Shown here piece after piece: positions 8,408 through 17,642 of a stretch of DNA of 64,000 bases (position 1 is the stretch's first letter; each line of letters begins with the position of its first letter). Position numbers and translations under genes: made by a program. The notes beneath the pieces are model-generated. The model worked only from the letters and a program-made list of their open reading frames with translations, had not been told where the DNA came from and ran no database searches. The stretch lies in assembly GCF_019710745.1 (NCBI RefSeq), contig NZ_JAHKJW010000006.1:62001-126000 (forward strand), read 5' to 3'. The DNA is from Streptomyces beigongshangae. Its GTDB lineage: Bacteria > Actinomycetota > Actinomycetes > Streptomycetales > Streptomycetaceae.

Positions 8408-10468
8408 TCACCGACCAGGGATGGGAAAGGGGCGCTTCTGCCGCGCCGCGACGGGCCAGCTGCGGGCGGCCTGGCTCAGGACGGCGTGCCAGGTCGGGTG
8501 CCGCGGTGAGAGGAACGCCAGTTCCTCGCCGACCGCCCTGCACATGTCGGGGTCCGGCTGGGCGTGCGGTTCGGACACGTGCCACTGGGCGTGCAGCAGC
8601 CGGTTGACGCAGCGCTCGATCTCGTGGAGGTTCGCGTACCGGCGGTCGTGCGCGCCGAGTGCGATCTGTATCCGTTCGTCGGTCCACTCCCCGCTGGGCG
8701 GGGTCGGTGCCGTGGCGGAGTACCGCAGGCACAACAGCCAGTGCGAGGCGGCCTGCTCGTCCTGCTCCGACTGGAACTCCTCCGTCAGCGTGGCCACCAC
8801 CGTCTCGGCGTTCCCGGCCGCGAGCATGTGCCGCAGCGCGTCCGCCTCCCCGCTCTCGCCCCGCTGGGAGTGGTGCACCTGCAGGAAACGGTGGATCTCC
8901 TGCCAGCCGCGGCCGTCGGAGTCCCCCTGGGTGGTGCGCCGCGCCTCGTGCACGAGCAGCGTCCGTAACAAGGGGTCGGTGACCAGCGGCCGGCCCGGAT
9001 CCGTGTGTTCCTGCCACCGCTGTTCCTCCAGGTAGTCGGCGGCGGAGTTGGCGGGCAGCTGATCGGGTCCCTGGAGGCGCAGGTGGTCGGCCAGCGCCTC
9101 GGCCGCTGTGCTGTCGCGGGCGAGCGAGAGCACGATCAGCCGGTCGCGCTGGCGCCGGTCCGGGAGCAACTGCTCCAGGACCGCCTCACTGACCGGACGG
9201 CCGTCCTTCGTGGTGAGTTCGAGGAGGTCGCGCGGGTCGACGGCGTGACCCCGCCCGGCGGCGTCCAGGGCCGCCGCGCACAGCACGGTGGTCACCGAGG
9301 GATGCCCGCCGGTCAGGGAGTGCACCGCGGAGGCGAGATGGGGGTGGAGCGGCGGCCCGGACCGCTCCCGCACGAGCAGCGGCAGGATGTCGTCCCGGCC
9401 CAGTGGGGTGAGGGGGACGCTGAGCAGACCGGCGGACGGAGCCAGACCCCTGCGCTCCCAGCCGGAGGATCTCGTCAGTTCCGGGAGGTCGCGGCGGACC
9501 GCGTCCGGTGCGCTCTCCGGCAGGTCGCCGAGCCGGGTGGCCACCACGACGAGTTCCTCGCGGTCGGGGCGGCCGGGCATCGCGCGGTGGTCGAGGAGCA
9601 GGTCGAGGAAGTCCCCGCCCGCGGCCAGGTGCACGTCGTCCAGCAGGACGAGCGGCCAGGGCTCGCGGTTCCACCGCTGCAGCCTGCCGTAGGCGGCGGC
9701 GACATCGTGGAGGAAGGCCGCCACCAGGCTCCGCTCGGCCGCGCGCCGGTAGTCGCCGCCCTGCAGGAACCACTCCGCGAGCAGCACCAGCGGATCCCGC
9801 CCCCGTACACCCTGCGGAAAGCGGCGCCGGTACCACTCCTGGGCCGCGACCGGCCGGTACCGGGCGGTGTACTCCGCCGTCACGGCGGCACTGAGCGTGG
9901 GCCGGTCCCGCTCCGGGCCCGCAGCGGTGCCGACGGCTTCCGCACGCTCCTCGACCGCGGTGGCCCAGGCGTGCCGCAAGGTGTTCTCGTCCTCGTCGGC
10001 GAGACGGCAGGCGAGCAGCAGCCGGGCGTACCGGAGGCATGCCGCGTCACGCTGCTCCGCGTCGCCGTGGTGCCAGCCGGAGACGGCGAACAGCCCGGGG
10101 ACCAGGACGGGGAAGCGCCGGCGCAGTGCCGGTCCGAGCCCGCGCACCAGTTCCGTCAGGAACTCGACGAGGGTCGAGGCGACGGGCACCGTGTCCTCGG
10201 CGGAGGTGGGCGGAAGGGCTCCGGACTCGGCTGTCACGGCCCGGACGTGGGCGAGGGGCAGACGCCCCGCGTAACGGGCGGCCAGCTCTGCCAGGAGGGC
10301 GCTGCGCCCCATGCCATGACGGCCCGTCACCAGGACCACGGGCAGGTCGCCCTGGTGCTCCCGGACCGTACGGGACCGTTCGTCGTAGGACAGCCCCGTC
10401 AGCCGGGGGACGAGCGAACGCAGCAGCGGGTCCCGGCCGTAGAGCGGTACCCCTTCCGAAACGTGCAT
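8408..10468 (-). CDS. STAND-type P-loop ATPase
   Basis: A 686-residue cytoplasmic protein. The Walker A-like loop TGRHGMGRS lies at 48-56. A Walker B follows (PWPLVLLDDVHL), then a sensor strand (LVVVATRLGDLP) and a long alpha-helical C-terminal half that may be TPR-like. This layout fits AAA/STAND signal-transduction ATPases rather than transport ATPases. Residue 501 is encoded by TTA (complement of 8966-8968, in LLRTLL), the rare leucine codon that in Streptomyces makes translation depend on the bldA tRNA. ATG 10468 was chosen because it starts the conserved VPLYGRD segment; the frame remains open upstream to about 10609, so a longer GTG-started form is possible. It forms a two-gene unit with the downstream binding-protein gene. 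Confidence 0.75.
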   Translation of the reverse strand: MHVSEGVPLYGRDPLLRSLVPRLTGLSYDERSRTVREHQGDLPVVLVTGRHGMGRSALLAELAARYAGRLPLAHVRAVTAESGALPPTSAEDTVPVASTLVEFLTELVRGLGPALRRRFPVLVPGLFAVSGWHHGDAEQRDAACLRYARLLLACRLADEDENTLRHAWATAVEERAEAVGTAAGPERDRPTLSAAVTAEYTARYRPVAAQEWYRRRFPQGVRGRDPLVLLAEWFLQGGDYRRAAERSLVAAFLHDVAAAYGRLQRWNREPWPLVLLDDVHLAAGGDFLDLLLDHRAMPGRPDREELVVVATRLGDLPESAPDAVRRDLPELTRSSGWERRGLAPSAGLLSVPLTPLGRDDILPLLVRERSGPPLHPHLASAVHSLTGGHPSVTTVLCAAALDAAGRGHAVDPRDLLELTTKDGRPVSEAVLEQLLPDRRQRDRLIVLSLARDSTAAEALADHLRLQGPDQLPANSAADYLEEQRWQEHTDPGRPLVTDPLLRTLLVHEARRTTQGDSDGRGWQEIHRFLQVHHSQRGESGEADALRHMLAAGNAETVVATLTEEFQSEQDEQAASHWLLCLRYSATAPTPPSGEWTDERIQIALGAHDRRYANLHEIERCVNRLLHAQWHVSEPHAQPDPDMCRAVGEELAFLSPRHPTWHAVLSQAARSWPVAARQKRPFPIPGR

Positions 10469-10704
10469 CTCACTGTGTCCCGCTTCCGTCGCCCTGCGCC
10501 GCCCGGCAGCAAAAACCTCGGTGACCGGCGGTACCGTCCCCCGAGACACAAGGCGCCGGCGTCTGAACCCATCGCGCCTGGAGGCGTAGAATGTACCGTT
10601 CCCGCACACGTCCCGCCAGGTGAATCCACTGCTGTGTTACCAGGTGGTGACCCACTGTGCCACCGCTCCACACGGGTGTTCGGACCATGGGACGCACGGG
10701 TGTG

Positions 10705-13700
10705 TCAGGGACGCGGGTGGATGGACAACTCGACGTCCTCGGGCAGCGAATCGGCCCCACGGATCTCGCCGGGGTGGGCGAGCCGCACCCGGCGCAGCCG
10801 GGGCAGTCCGGCGAGGGGCGACAGGTCGAGCTCCGCGACCTGGGAGAGGCTGATCTCCTCCAGCCCCGGAAGACGCCGGGCGATCCGTCGCAGCGGAACG
10901 GCGGAGCCGGCCCTCGCCCGCACGTCGAGGCAGGTGACCTGAGGCAGCTCGGTGCGGGGGGCGAACAGCAGGACGCTCAGCTGCTGCGCGGAGAGCGTGA
11001 GCCTGCGCAGGGCCGGCAGCCCGCCGAGCAGGGAACCCCACCCCTCCGGGGCCAGGCGCTCGCTCGCGTCGTGCAGGCGCAGCTCCTCCAGCACCCGGCA
11101 CTCCACGACGTCCGAGAGCTGCGACGCCGACGACGGAAGCGACAGCAGGCGCAGCGCGGTGGCGCGAGGGAGGTCGGAGAGGCCGCGCCAGGGGACCTCC
11201 GGTCCCACGAGAAGGGCTTCCAGCCGCGGGCAGCCGTCCAGCTCCAGCAGCGGCTCGAACTGGGGGAGGTCCCGGAGTTCCAGCCTCCGCAGGCGCGGCA
11301 GCCGGGTCAGCGGCGTGGGGTCCTTGACGTTCCGGCAGCCCTGCAGGGCGAGCGTCTCGAGCTCGGCGTAGGCGCGGAGCAGGCCGAGGTCCCGCAACCG
11401 CAGCGTATTGCGCAGGCGCAGCTCGCGCAGCCGCCGGGGGTCGAGCGAAGCACGGATCTCCTCGGGGTCGAAGTCGCCGTGGAGTCCCACGCGTTGGTAC
11501 GAGGACATGGTGCGCAGGGCCGCCAGCTCGGCGTGCGAGCGCACGGTGACGGTCTCCTCGGGAGCGATCTCCAGGAGCGGCCGTACGATCTCCTCGGCGT
11601 ACACCGTGGTGTCGAACCGGTCCCAGTGGCCCAGGAGCTGGGCGCGTACCGCGGGCTGACGCGTGCCCAGGAACTCCCGGAGCCTCGGGACGGCCGCGTC
11701 CCCGCCGATCTGGCAGACGGCGTGCACGGTGGCCAGTTCCTCGTCACCCGCCAGGTCCCCCGCCCGGGGCAGCAGACCGAGGAGCAGCGGACCGGTCTGC
11801 GCGAGCGACCTGGCCTCCCGCAGACTGCGCGGCGGGAGCATCCGTGCCGCCCGGTCCTCGATGGCCTCCCGTACCGCGGGTTCGAGGCGGGTGGCCTGTT
11901 CGAGGGAGGCGAGGGCGAGGAGCCGCAGCCGCGCCTGCACCGCCGTGTCCCGTTCCCGGTCGCCCCGTTCGCGCAGTCGTGTCAGCAGGTCGGCGCGCTC
12001 CTGGTGGCGTGCCTGCGCGACGGCCATCTGGACCACGTCCTCCCACTGGTCCAGGTGCGCGTTGTTCACCAGCATGCCTATGTCGCGTTCCTCCAGCACG
12101 GCCTTGGCGCCCAGGAAGTCCTGGAAGGTGCGGTGGATGAAGTTCACGGCGCCGGCGGCGGGTTCGCACAGCAGCCCGGAGCGCTCCAGGAGGTGCTGCA
12201 GGGTGTCCTCCGCCGTCCCGACCTCCGCGAGGCGGGGCACGGACGGCTGCAGACGCCGCACCACGTCCACCGCGTCCGACCGGTCCAGTTGCGTCCGTTC
12301 GTTGCGGATCAGCCAGTACGCGAGCCGCTGGAGCGGTTCCGTCGCCGACCTCTGGTCCAGTGCCGGACGGCCGCGGCCGTACACCTCGCGCTCCACGTCG
12401 CGGCGTTCCAGCAGCATGGAGAGCGCCGCCTCGTACAGGGCGGCACGGCCCTGCGGCAGGAAGCCGCGACGCTCACGGTGCAGGGCGCAGATCAGACCGC
12501 ACATCAGGGGGTTGGTCGCCAGGCGGCTCAACTCCGGGCTGCTGCGCAGCGACAGGCTGAGCGACTCGCCGAGATCCTCCGAGGCCCCCGCCGCCGTGTG
12601 CCAGCGCCGGACGAACTGCCTGATGTCGGCGGGCCGCATCGCGGCCAGCGAGAACTCCTGGAACCCGTCGCGCGCCAGCCAGCCCCGGTCGAGGGCCGAG
12701 GGGCGGGAGGTGAGCAGCCACAGGTTTCCGGGGAAGGCGGTCAGCAGTTTCCTCAGCCAGGCCCGCGTGCGCACCCGGTCGTCCTTCGGGATCTCGTCGG
12801 CTCCGTCGATCAGCAGCACACCGCGCCCGTGCTGCAGCACGCGCGTGGCCCACCCTTTCGGCTCCGTGCCCACCAGGGGGCACCCCGTCCAGCGCAGGAA
12901 GTCGTCGGGCACGGGCAGTTCGGCGTCCTTGCGCGCCAGGGTGCGCAGGGGCAGGACGAAGGGGACGCGTCCGAAGAGCTGCGACAGCGAGCTGGGCACC
13001 CGCTCCTGCTGTGCCGTGGCGAGGGCCAGCCACTGGACGAGGGTCGTCTTGCCGGTCCCCGCGACCCCGCGCAGGAGTACGCGCTCATGGCCGGCGAGGA
13101 CCGCCTCGGCCGGGCAGGCGGCCCGCTCGGCCTCCGCGTCCCGGTCGGCCACCGGCTCGCCGGCCACCACCGGGACCGGATCGGCTCCGTCGCGGTAGGG
13201 CATGGCCTCCAGACTCAGATAGGCCGTCTCCAGGGGCCAGTCGTGACCGTCCGGCTCGCGCAGGTCGACGCCGTAGATGGTGAGCCTGCCGTGGAACTCG
13301 ACGATGTAGCGTGCGTACGCCTCCTCGAACCGCGCGTCCTGGCTGCTGGTGTCCGGCAGTTGCCGCAGGATCCTGTCGAGTTTCTCGCTCTGCTCCCGCA
13401 GTTCGCGGCTCTGCTCGATCTGGGCGCGGGCGGCGAACCCGGGCCGCTGGCTGAAGAAACGCACCAGATGCACGCAGGCCGTCTCCAGGAGCCGGTCGTG
13501 GAAGCGGGCCGCGTCCTCGCTGAGGAGCCTTCGCGTGCTGGGACCCGCGCTCCTGGACAGTTCCGCGGCGAGTTTCCCGGGGCCGAGCGCGAAGGCCTGG
13601 ACGTCGTCCATGTCGAGATCGCCGAGAGCGTGCAGGGTGCGGGTCAGCGCCTGTCCCACGGCGTCGTGCTCGTCGGGGTCGATCGGCGGGTCGTGCGGTC

Positions 13701-13923
13701 CGGCGGCCCGCACGGCGCGGCGGACCAGCTCGCGCGCCAGCTTGTGCAGGTCGTCCTCGGTGAGGGTGCGGTGCTCCCTGGCGAAGGACACCAGCCGGCG
13801 GATCGGGACCGGGCGGTCGCCGAACTCCGCCCCCGGCACCTTCCCGGGAGGCAGCAGCAGTCTTTTGAGTACGGGTACGACCACCGCCGACGCGATCCGC
13901 AGGCCCACCGTGCCGCCGTCCAC
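10705..13923 (-). CDS. NACHT NTPase with N-terminal helical domain and C-terminal leucine-rich repeats
   Basis: A 1,072-residue NLR-like protein. Residues 1-200 form a helical domain resembling NACHT-associated N-terminal helical domains. The NACHT module has Walker A GVAGTGKTT at 286-294, Walker B GVLLIDGADEI at 368-378 and the sensor strand WLLTSRPSALDRG. Helical domains follow, including FIHRTFQDFLGAKAVLEE, a hallmark of the NACHT winged-helix end. From about 790 to the end there are leucine-rich repeats (LRELRLRNTLRLRDLGLL, LRRLELRDLPQFEPLL). Bacterial NACHT proteins are documented to include anti-phage proteins; defence is inferred here, not shown. The start is GTG. It is separated from the ATPase gene by about 240 bases, enough for a separate promoter. 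Confidence 0.85.
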   Translation of the reverse strand: MDGGTVGLRIASAVVVPVLKRLLLPPGKVPGAEFGDRPVPIRRLVSFAREHRTLTEDDLHKLARELVRRAVRAAGPHDPPIDPDEHDAVGQALTRTLHALGDLDMDDVQAFALGPGKLAAELSRSAGPSTRRLLSEDAARFHDRLLETACVHLVRFFSQRPGFAARAQIEQSRELREQSEKLDRILRQLPDTSSQDARFEEAYARYIVEFHGRLTIYGVDLREPDGHDWPLETAYLSLEAMPYRDGADPVPVVAGEPVADRDAEAERAACPAEAVLAGHERVLLRGVAGTGKTTLVQWLALATAQQERVPSSLSQLFGRVPFVLPLRTLARKDAELPVPDDFLRWTGCPLVGTEPKGWATRVLQHGRGVLLIDGADEIPKDDRVRTRAWLRKLLTAFPGNLWLLTSRPSALDRGWLARDGFQEFSLAAMRPADIRQFVRRWHTAAGASEDLGESLSLSLRSSPELSRLATNPLMCGLICALHRERRGFLPQGRAALYEAALSMLLERRDVEREVYGRGRPALDQRSATEPLQRLAYWLIRNERTQLDRSDAVDVVRRLQPSVPRLAEVGTAEDTLQHLLERSGLLCEPAAGAVNFIHRTFQDFLGAKAVLEERDIGMLVNNAHLDQWEDVVQMAVAQARHQERADLLTRLRERGDRERDTAVQARLRLLALASLEQATRLEPAVREAIEDRAARMLPPRSLREARSLAQTGPLLLGLLPRAGDLAGDEELATVHAVCQIGGDAAVPRLREFLGTRQPAVRAQLLGHWDRFDTTVYAEEIVRPLLEIAPEETVTVRSHAELAALRTMSSYQRVGLHGDFDPEEIRASLDPRRLRELRLRNTLRLRDLGLLRAYAELETLALQGCRNVKDPTPLTRLPRLRRLELRDLPQFEPLLELDGCPRLEALLVGPEVPWRGLSDLPRATALRLLSLPSSASQLSDVVECRVLEELRLHDASERLAPEGWGSLLGGLPALRRLTLSAQQLSVLLFAPRTELPQVTCLDVRARAGSAVPLRRIARRLPGLEEISLSQVAELDLSPLAGLPRLRRVRLAHPGEIRGADSLPEDVELSIHPRP

Positions 13924-14019
13924 AGCGCCTCTCCCACCGGCGCCGACGGGCGCCCGTCCCCAGCCGTAGACCCTCGAACCCGTCCAGCTTAGCCGTGCGG
14001 CGGCGGCTGTCGTGGCGGA

Positions 14020-14898
14020 TCACGCGCTTGGGACAGAGGTGCGATCGGACACGCGGCCCGGCCCTGCGGTCCGTCCACCCGGGCCCTGCGGTCCGTCCAC
14101 CCGGGCCCGGCGGTCCGTCCGCACCACCGAGAACACCGCCCCCTCCGGGTCCGCCACCGTGGCGACGCGGCCGTGCGGGCCGTCGTGGGCCGGTTCGAGG
14201 ACGTGGCCGCCGAGGTCGACGACCTGGTCCACGGCCGCGTCCGCGTCCATGACCCCGAAGTACGTCATCCAGTGGGCGCCGCGGTCCCGCGGGAGGGCGT
14301 CGCCGACACCGTGGATGCCGGCCACCGGGCGGCCCCCGACGCGCAGGGTGAGACAGTCGGGGCCGTCGGAGGCGGGCTCCTCCTCGTAGCCGAAGACCCG
14401 CCGGTAGAACGTGGCGACCCCCGCGGTGTCCCGTGTGATCAGCTCGTTCCAGGCGAGGGTCCCCGGCACACCGGTGACGCCCGCGCCGAGGTGGGCCGCG
14501 GCCTGCCAGACGCCGAACACGGCGCCCGAGGGGTCCGAGGCGATCGCCAGACGGCCGGCCTCGTCGGCGACCAGGGGGCCCACGCCGACCGTGCCGCCGC
14601 AGTGCCGGACCGTTTCCGCCGTCAGGTCCACGTCGTCCGAGGCGAGATAGGGCGTCCACGCCACAGGCAGCCGGCGGTCGGCGGGCAGCTGCCCGATCCC
14701 GGCCACCTGCCGCCCGTCCAGCCGGGCCCGCACGTAGGCCCCCAGGTGCTGCGGGCCGGGCTGGAACTCCCAGCCGAACAGTTTCCCGTAGAACTCCCGG
14801 GTCGCGGTCAACCCGTGCACCATCAGACTCACCCAACAGGGTGTGCCGGGCGTGTACGCAGTGCCGTTCAGGCCGGCCGACCCGCGTGCCTCGGTCAT
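14020..14898 (-). CDS. VOC (glyoxalase/extradiol dioxygenase fold) protein with two domains
   Basis: A 292-residue protein made of two vicinal-oxygen-chelate halves. The first starts at PCWVSLMVHGLTATREFYGKLFGWEFQPG and the second at LAWNELITRDTAGVATFYRRVFGYE. Both show the fold's beta-alpha-beta-beta signature, and each half ends in a DPxGAVF strand (SDPSGAVFGVW, ADPEGAVFSVV). Such proteins in Streptomyces are usually annotated as hydroxylases or glyoxalase-like; the substrate is unknown. ATG 14898 is preferred over the GTG two codons earlier because GAGGAG sits nine bases before it. The C terminus has a Gly/Arg-rich tail of about 30 residues. Confidence 0.85.
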   Translation of the reverse strand: MTEARGSAGLNGTAYTPGTPCWVSLMVHGLTATREFYGKLFGWEFQPGPQHLGAYVRARLDGRQVAGIGQLPADRRLPVAWTPYLASDDVDLTAETVRHCGGTVGVGPLVADEAGRLAIASDPSGAVFGVWQAAAHLGAGVTGVPGTLAWNELITRDTAGVATFYRRVFGYEEEPASDGPDCLTLRVGGRPVAGIHGVGDALPRDRGAHWMTYFGVMDADAAVDQVVDLGGHVLEPAHDGPHGRVATVADPEGAVFSVVRTDRRARVDGPQGPGGRTAGPGRVSDRTSVPSA

Positions 14899-15213
14899 CG
14901 TCACCCTCTCCTCGGCGCCGTGTGGGGCCGCTTCGCTTCCGCTCTCGAACCGGGCATACCGTCACATGCGGACCGGGGCACCCGGTGCCGATCGTCGCAC
15001 CGCCGGGAACGGGCCGCGCTCCGGCCCGACGGCCCGTGACGGGAGGACGCCCGCATGCGCGTCGCCCACCCGTTTCCCCGCGCCCGCGCGGACGTGCCCG
15101 CCGGCCGTACGGAGCGTGCCCGTTCCCGCACACCGCGTGGCCGGGGCGGTCCGGCGGAGCACAGTAGCCGGACCCGGCGGATGTGGCCACCCCCGTACGC
15201 CAGGATGGTGGCC
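14899..15213. other. Intergenic region between divergent VOC and rhodanese genes
   Basis: About 315 bases, GC-rich, that must hold the two divergent promoters. I see no convincing gene, palindrome or RNA element in it. Confidence 0.5.
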
Positions 15214-16041
15214 ATGGACGTCATCATCTCCGCGCCCCGACTCGCGAGCGACCTGGCGGGGCCGAACCCCCCGGTGGTCCTGGACATCCGCTGGCAGCTG
15301 GGCGGCCCGAACCTGCGCCACGCCTACGAGGAGGCGCACCTCCCGGGCGCCTCCTACCTGGACCTGGACACCGAACTCGCGGGTCCCGCCGGTGCGGCGG
15401 GCCGCCATCCGCTGCCCGACCCGGAGGTCTTCGGCGCGGCCGTGCGGGCGGCCGGGGTGTCCGCGGACCGCGACGTCGTCGTGTACGACGGAGGGCTCGG
15501 CTGGGCGGCCGCACGCGCCTGGTGGCTGTTGCGCTGGACGGGTCATCCGTCGGTGCGTGTGCTTGACGGCGGCTTCGCGACCTGGAGCGGTCCGGTCGAG
15601 AGCGGCCGGCCGGCTCCGGCCGCCGGCACCTTCGTACCGGTTCCCGGAGCGCTGCCCCTGCTGGACGCGGACGGCGCCGCGTCGCTGGCCCGCACCGGTC
15701 TGCTGCTCGACGCCCGGGCCGCCGAGCGCTACCGCGGCGACGTCGAGCCGATCGACCGGGTCGGCGGTCACATCCCGGGCGCGGTCTCGGCGCCGACCAC
15801 CGGGAACGTGACCGCGACCGGTCACTTCCTCCCGGCCGCCGAACTCGCGGACCGTTTCAGGTCCTTGGGCGCCGACGGCGGCACCGAGGTCGGTGTCTAC
15901 TGCGGATCGGGTGTCTCCGGCGCCCACGAGGTGCTCGCGCTGGCGGTCGCGGGCATCCCGGCCGCGCTGTACGTGGGTTCCTGGTCGGAGTGGTCCGGGG
16001 ACGGCACCCGGCCGGTCGCGACCGGCCCCGACCCGCGGTAG
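15214..16041 (+). CDS. Sulfurtransferase with two rhodanese domains
   Basis: A 275-residue thiosulfate/3-mercaptopyruvate sulfurtransferase. The N-terminal rhodanese domain is the inactive one (VVLDIRWQLGGPN, HLPGASYLDLDTELA, the family's CRE-like segment). The C-terminal domain has the catalytic cysteine in VGVYCGSGVSGAHEVLAL; CGSGVS resembles mercaptopyruvate-type loops more than the CRKGV loop of thiosulfate enzymes. The arginine-containing LLLDARAAERYRG and GGHIPGAVSAPTTGN strands precede it. ATG 15214 was chosen for its AGGA ribosome site and alignment with the domain start. It converges with sepH across a bidirectional hairpin. Confidence 0.9.
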   Translation: MDVIISAPRLASDLAGPNPPVVLDIRWQLGGPNLRHAYEEAHLPGASYLDLDTELAGPAGAAGRHPLPDPEVFGAAVRAAGVSADRDVVVYDGGLGWAAARAWWLLRWTGHPSVRVLDGGFATWSGPVESGRPAPAAGTFVPVPGALPLLDADGAASLARTGLLLDARAAERYRGDVEPIDRVGGHIPGAVSAPTTGNVTATGHFLPAAELADRFRSLGADGGTEVGVYCGSGVSGAHEVLALAVAGIPAALYVGSWSEWSGDGTRPVATGPDPR

Positions 16042-16070
16042 CCGCGGGCGCCGGGGGAGGGAAGGGGAAA

Positions 16071-16098
16071 GGGTCCGCACCGTCCCGGTGCGAACCCT
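16071..16098. terminator. Bidirectional hairpin between rhodanese gene and sepH
   Basis: GGGTCCGCACC pairs with GGTGCGAACCC across a 6-base loop with one C-A mismatch. It lies between the two converging stop codons, so it can act on both transcripts. Confidence 0.65.
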
Positions 16099-16117
16099 TC
16101 TCATCCTCCGGTCACCT

Positions 16118-17194
16118 CTAGTCCTGCTTCTTGCGGCGTGTCCCGAAGACGATCTCGTCCCAGCTCGGTACGGCCGCTCTGCGTCCCGGCCGCACGCCGT
16201 CCGCCTCGGCCTGCCGGTCGGTGGCGCCGACGAGCCGCTCCCGGTGGCTGGCCACCGCGCGCGGCATGAGCACGTCCGCGTAGGCGGAACCGGCCGAGGC
16301 CGCGGGAGCCGGCGGCTCCTCCGCCTCGGGCTCCGGGTCGAGCGGCTCGTCCGTGGCGGGGAGTTCGGCGGCCGGGGCCGAGGCGGCGGGCGCGGCCGAG
16401 GGCCGCTCGGGCACGACCATGTCGCCGCGGAAGCTGGGCACCGCCTCCAGGAGGCTGGTCAGGGAGTCACGCTCGCCGACGCCCTCGTCCAGGTCGGACT
16501 CGGGCGACGCGGGCAGGCCGGGCCGCTCGATCTGCCGGTCCAGGGCGCGGTCCAGCGGACGGTCGCGCGGCAGCCGGGCGATACGCGGTACGAACGGGAA
16601 GCTGGGCTCGGCCGCGGCCAGGTCGTCGGACTCGCCGATCAGCGAACGGGCCTCGTCGTCGACGGCCTGGACGAGTCGCCGGGGCGGGTCGTAGGTCCAG
16701 CTCGCCGCGTGCGGTTCACCCGCCACCCGGTAGACCAGGAGGACCTCCCAGGTGCCGTCGTCGCGGCGCCAGGAGTCCCACTGGACGGTCTCCTTGTCGG
16801 CCCCGCGCAGTAGGAGGCGCTCCTGCACCGCCTCGCCGAGCTGGGGACCGGTCGTCTCACCGGGACGGCGGACGGAGGTCTTGCGGGCCCGCTCCGCCAT
16901 GAAGGCGCGCTCGGCGAGCACGGGGCCCTCGAACCGGCGCACCCGGTCGACGGGGATGCCTGCGAGCGAGGCGACCTCTTCGGCGGACGCTCCCGCGCGT
17001 ATACGTGCCTGGATGTCTCGCGGGCGGAGATGGCTCTCCACCTCGATCTCGATCTGGCCGAGGCGGGGACGGTCGCCGCGTACGGCGGCGCGTAGACGCT
17101 CGTCAATCGGAAGCGTGTACTCCGTGCTGTCCGCAGCCTTCAGCACCAGCCGTGTGCCGTCGTTGGAGACGGCCACGACACGCAGTTCGGGCAT
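16118..17194 (-). CDS. sepH: SepH, cell-division regulator of FtsZ (DUF3071 domain)
   Basis: A 358-residue protein. The N-terminal 170 residues (MPELRVVAVSNDGTRLVLKA, a helix-turn-helix-like segment at ASAEEVASLAGIPVDRVRRFEGPVLAERA, then ETVQWDSWRRDDGTWEVLLVYR) match the DUF3071 domain of Streptomyces SepH, which binds FtsZ and stimulates Z-ring assembly. The C-terminal half is acidic, Pro/Ala-rich and probably disordered, ending with a short conserved basic patch (SWDEIVFGTRRKKQD), as described for the family. ATG 17194 was chosen because GGGAGG lies five bases upstream; open frame beyond it has no ribosome site. Confidence 0.93.
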   Translation of the reverse strand: MPELRVVAVSNDGTRLVLKAADSTEYTLPIDERLRAAVRGDRPRLGQIEIEVESHLRPRDIQARIRAGASAEEVASLAGIPVDRVRRFEGPVLAERAFMAERARKTSVRRPGETTGPQLGEAVQERLLLRGADKETVQWDSWRRDDGTWEVLLVYRVAGEPHAASWTYDPPRRLVQAVDDEARSLIGESDDLAAAEPSFPFVPRIARLPRDRPLDRALDRQIERPGLPASPESDLDEGVGERDSLTSLLEAVPSFRGDMVVPERPSAAPAASAPAAELPATDEPLDPEPEAEEPPAPAASAGSAYADVLMPRAVASHRERLVGATDRQAEADGVRPGRRAAVPSWDEIVFGTRRKKQD

Positions 17195-17642
17195 GGGGAC
17201 CTCCCGGGTGGTGCCTGCCGACGTCACGTGCGTCGCTGCTTCCGCTAGTCGAGTGTGGCCTGCCCGGGTGCAGCCTGCCACAACCTTGCCGAGTTGCCCG
17301 GCGTGTCGGACGGTGGCCCGAGAGCGCCGTTATGGCACGGTTACCTGTTCGCAACGCTAAGTGACAAACCTCATCACCCTGTACAACGAGCCCCCTCCCG
17401 GCGGTTCTGGAAGGCCCCGGACGGCCTGGTGAGTGTCCGGACCCAGGGCTCGCAACAGTACTCCATTCGGGCCACTTGCGTGGATCGGCACGCCACCGAA
17501 CTTCTGTCCGGAGGCGGGAGTTGGCCACCCGGGGTGACGTTATCGTGATCATGGTGAGACGTTTTCTTCACATGATCGACGGGCGCGGGACGACCGTTCC
17601 GCCCGCACGTCCTGTGCTCGGGCAATCGGTCGAGGTGAACGG
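17195..17642. other. Intergenic region upstream of sepH
   Basis: About 450 bases between the sepH start and the stop of the flavoprotein gene, both on the minus strand. It should hold the sepH promoter. I see no supported gene or strong hairpin in it; possible small frames lack ribosome sites. Confidence 0.45.

Noticed and set aside
10657..13992. 1,111-codon plus-strand frame opposite the NACHT gene
   Set aside because: Composition (runs of Arg, Gly, Gln, Pro) is that of an antisense shadow. The minus strand encodes clear NACHT and leucine-rich motifs.
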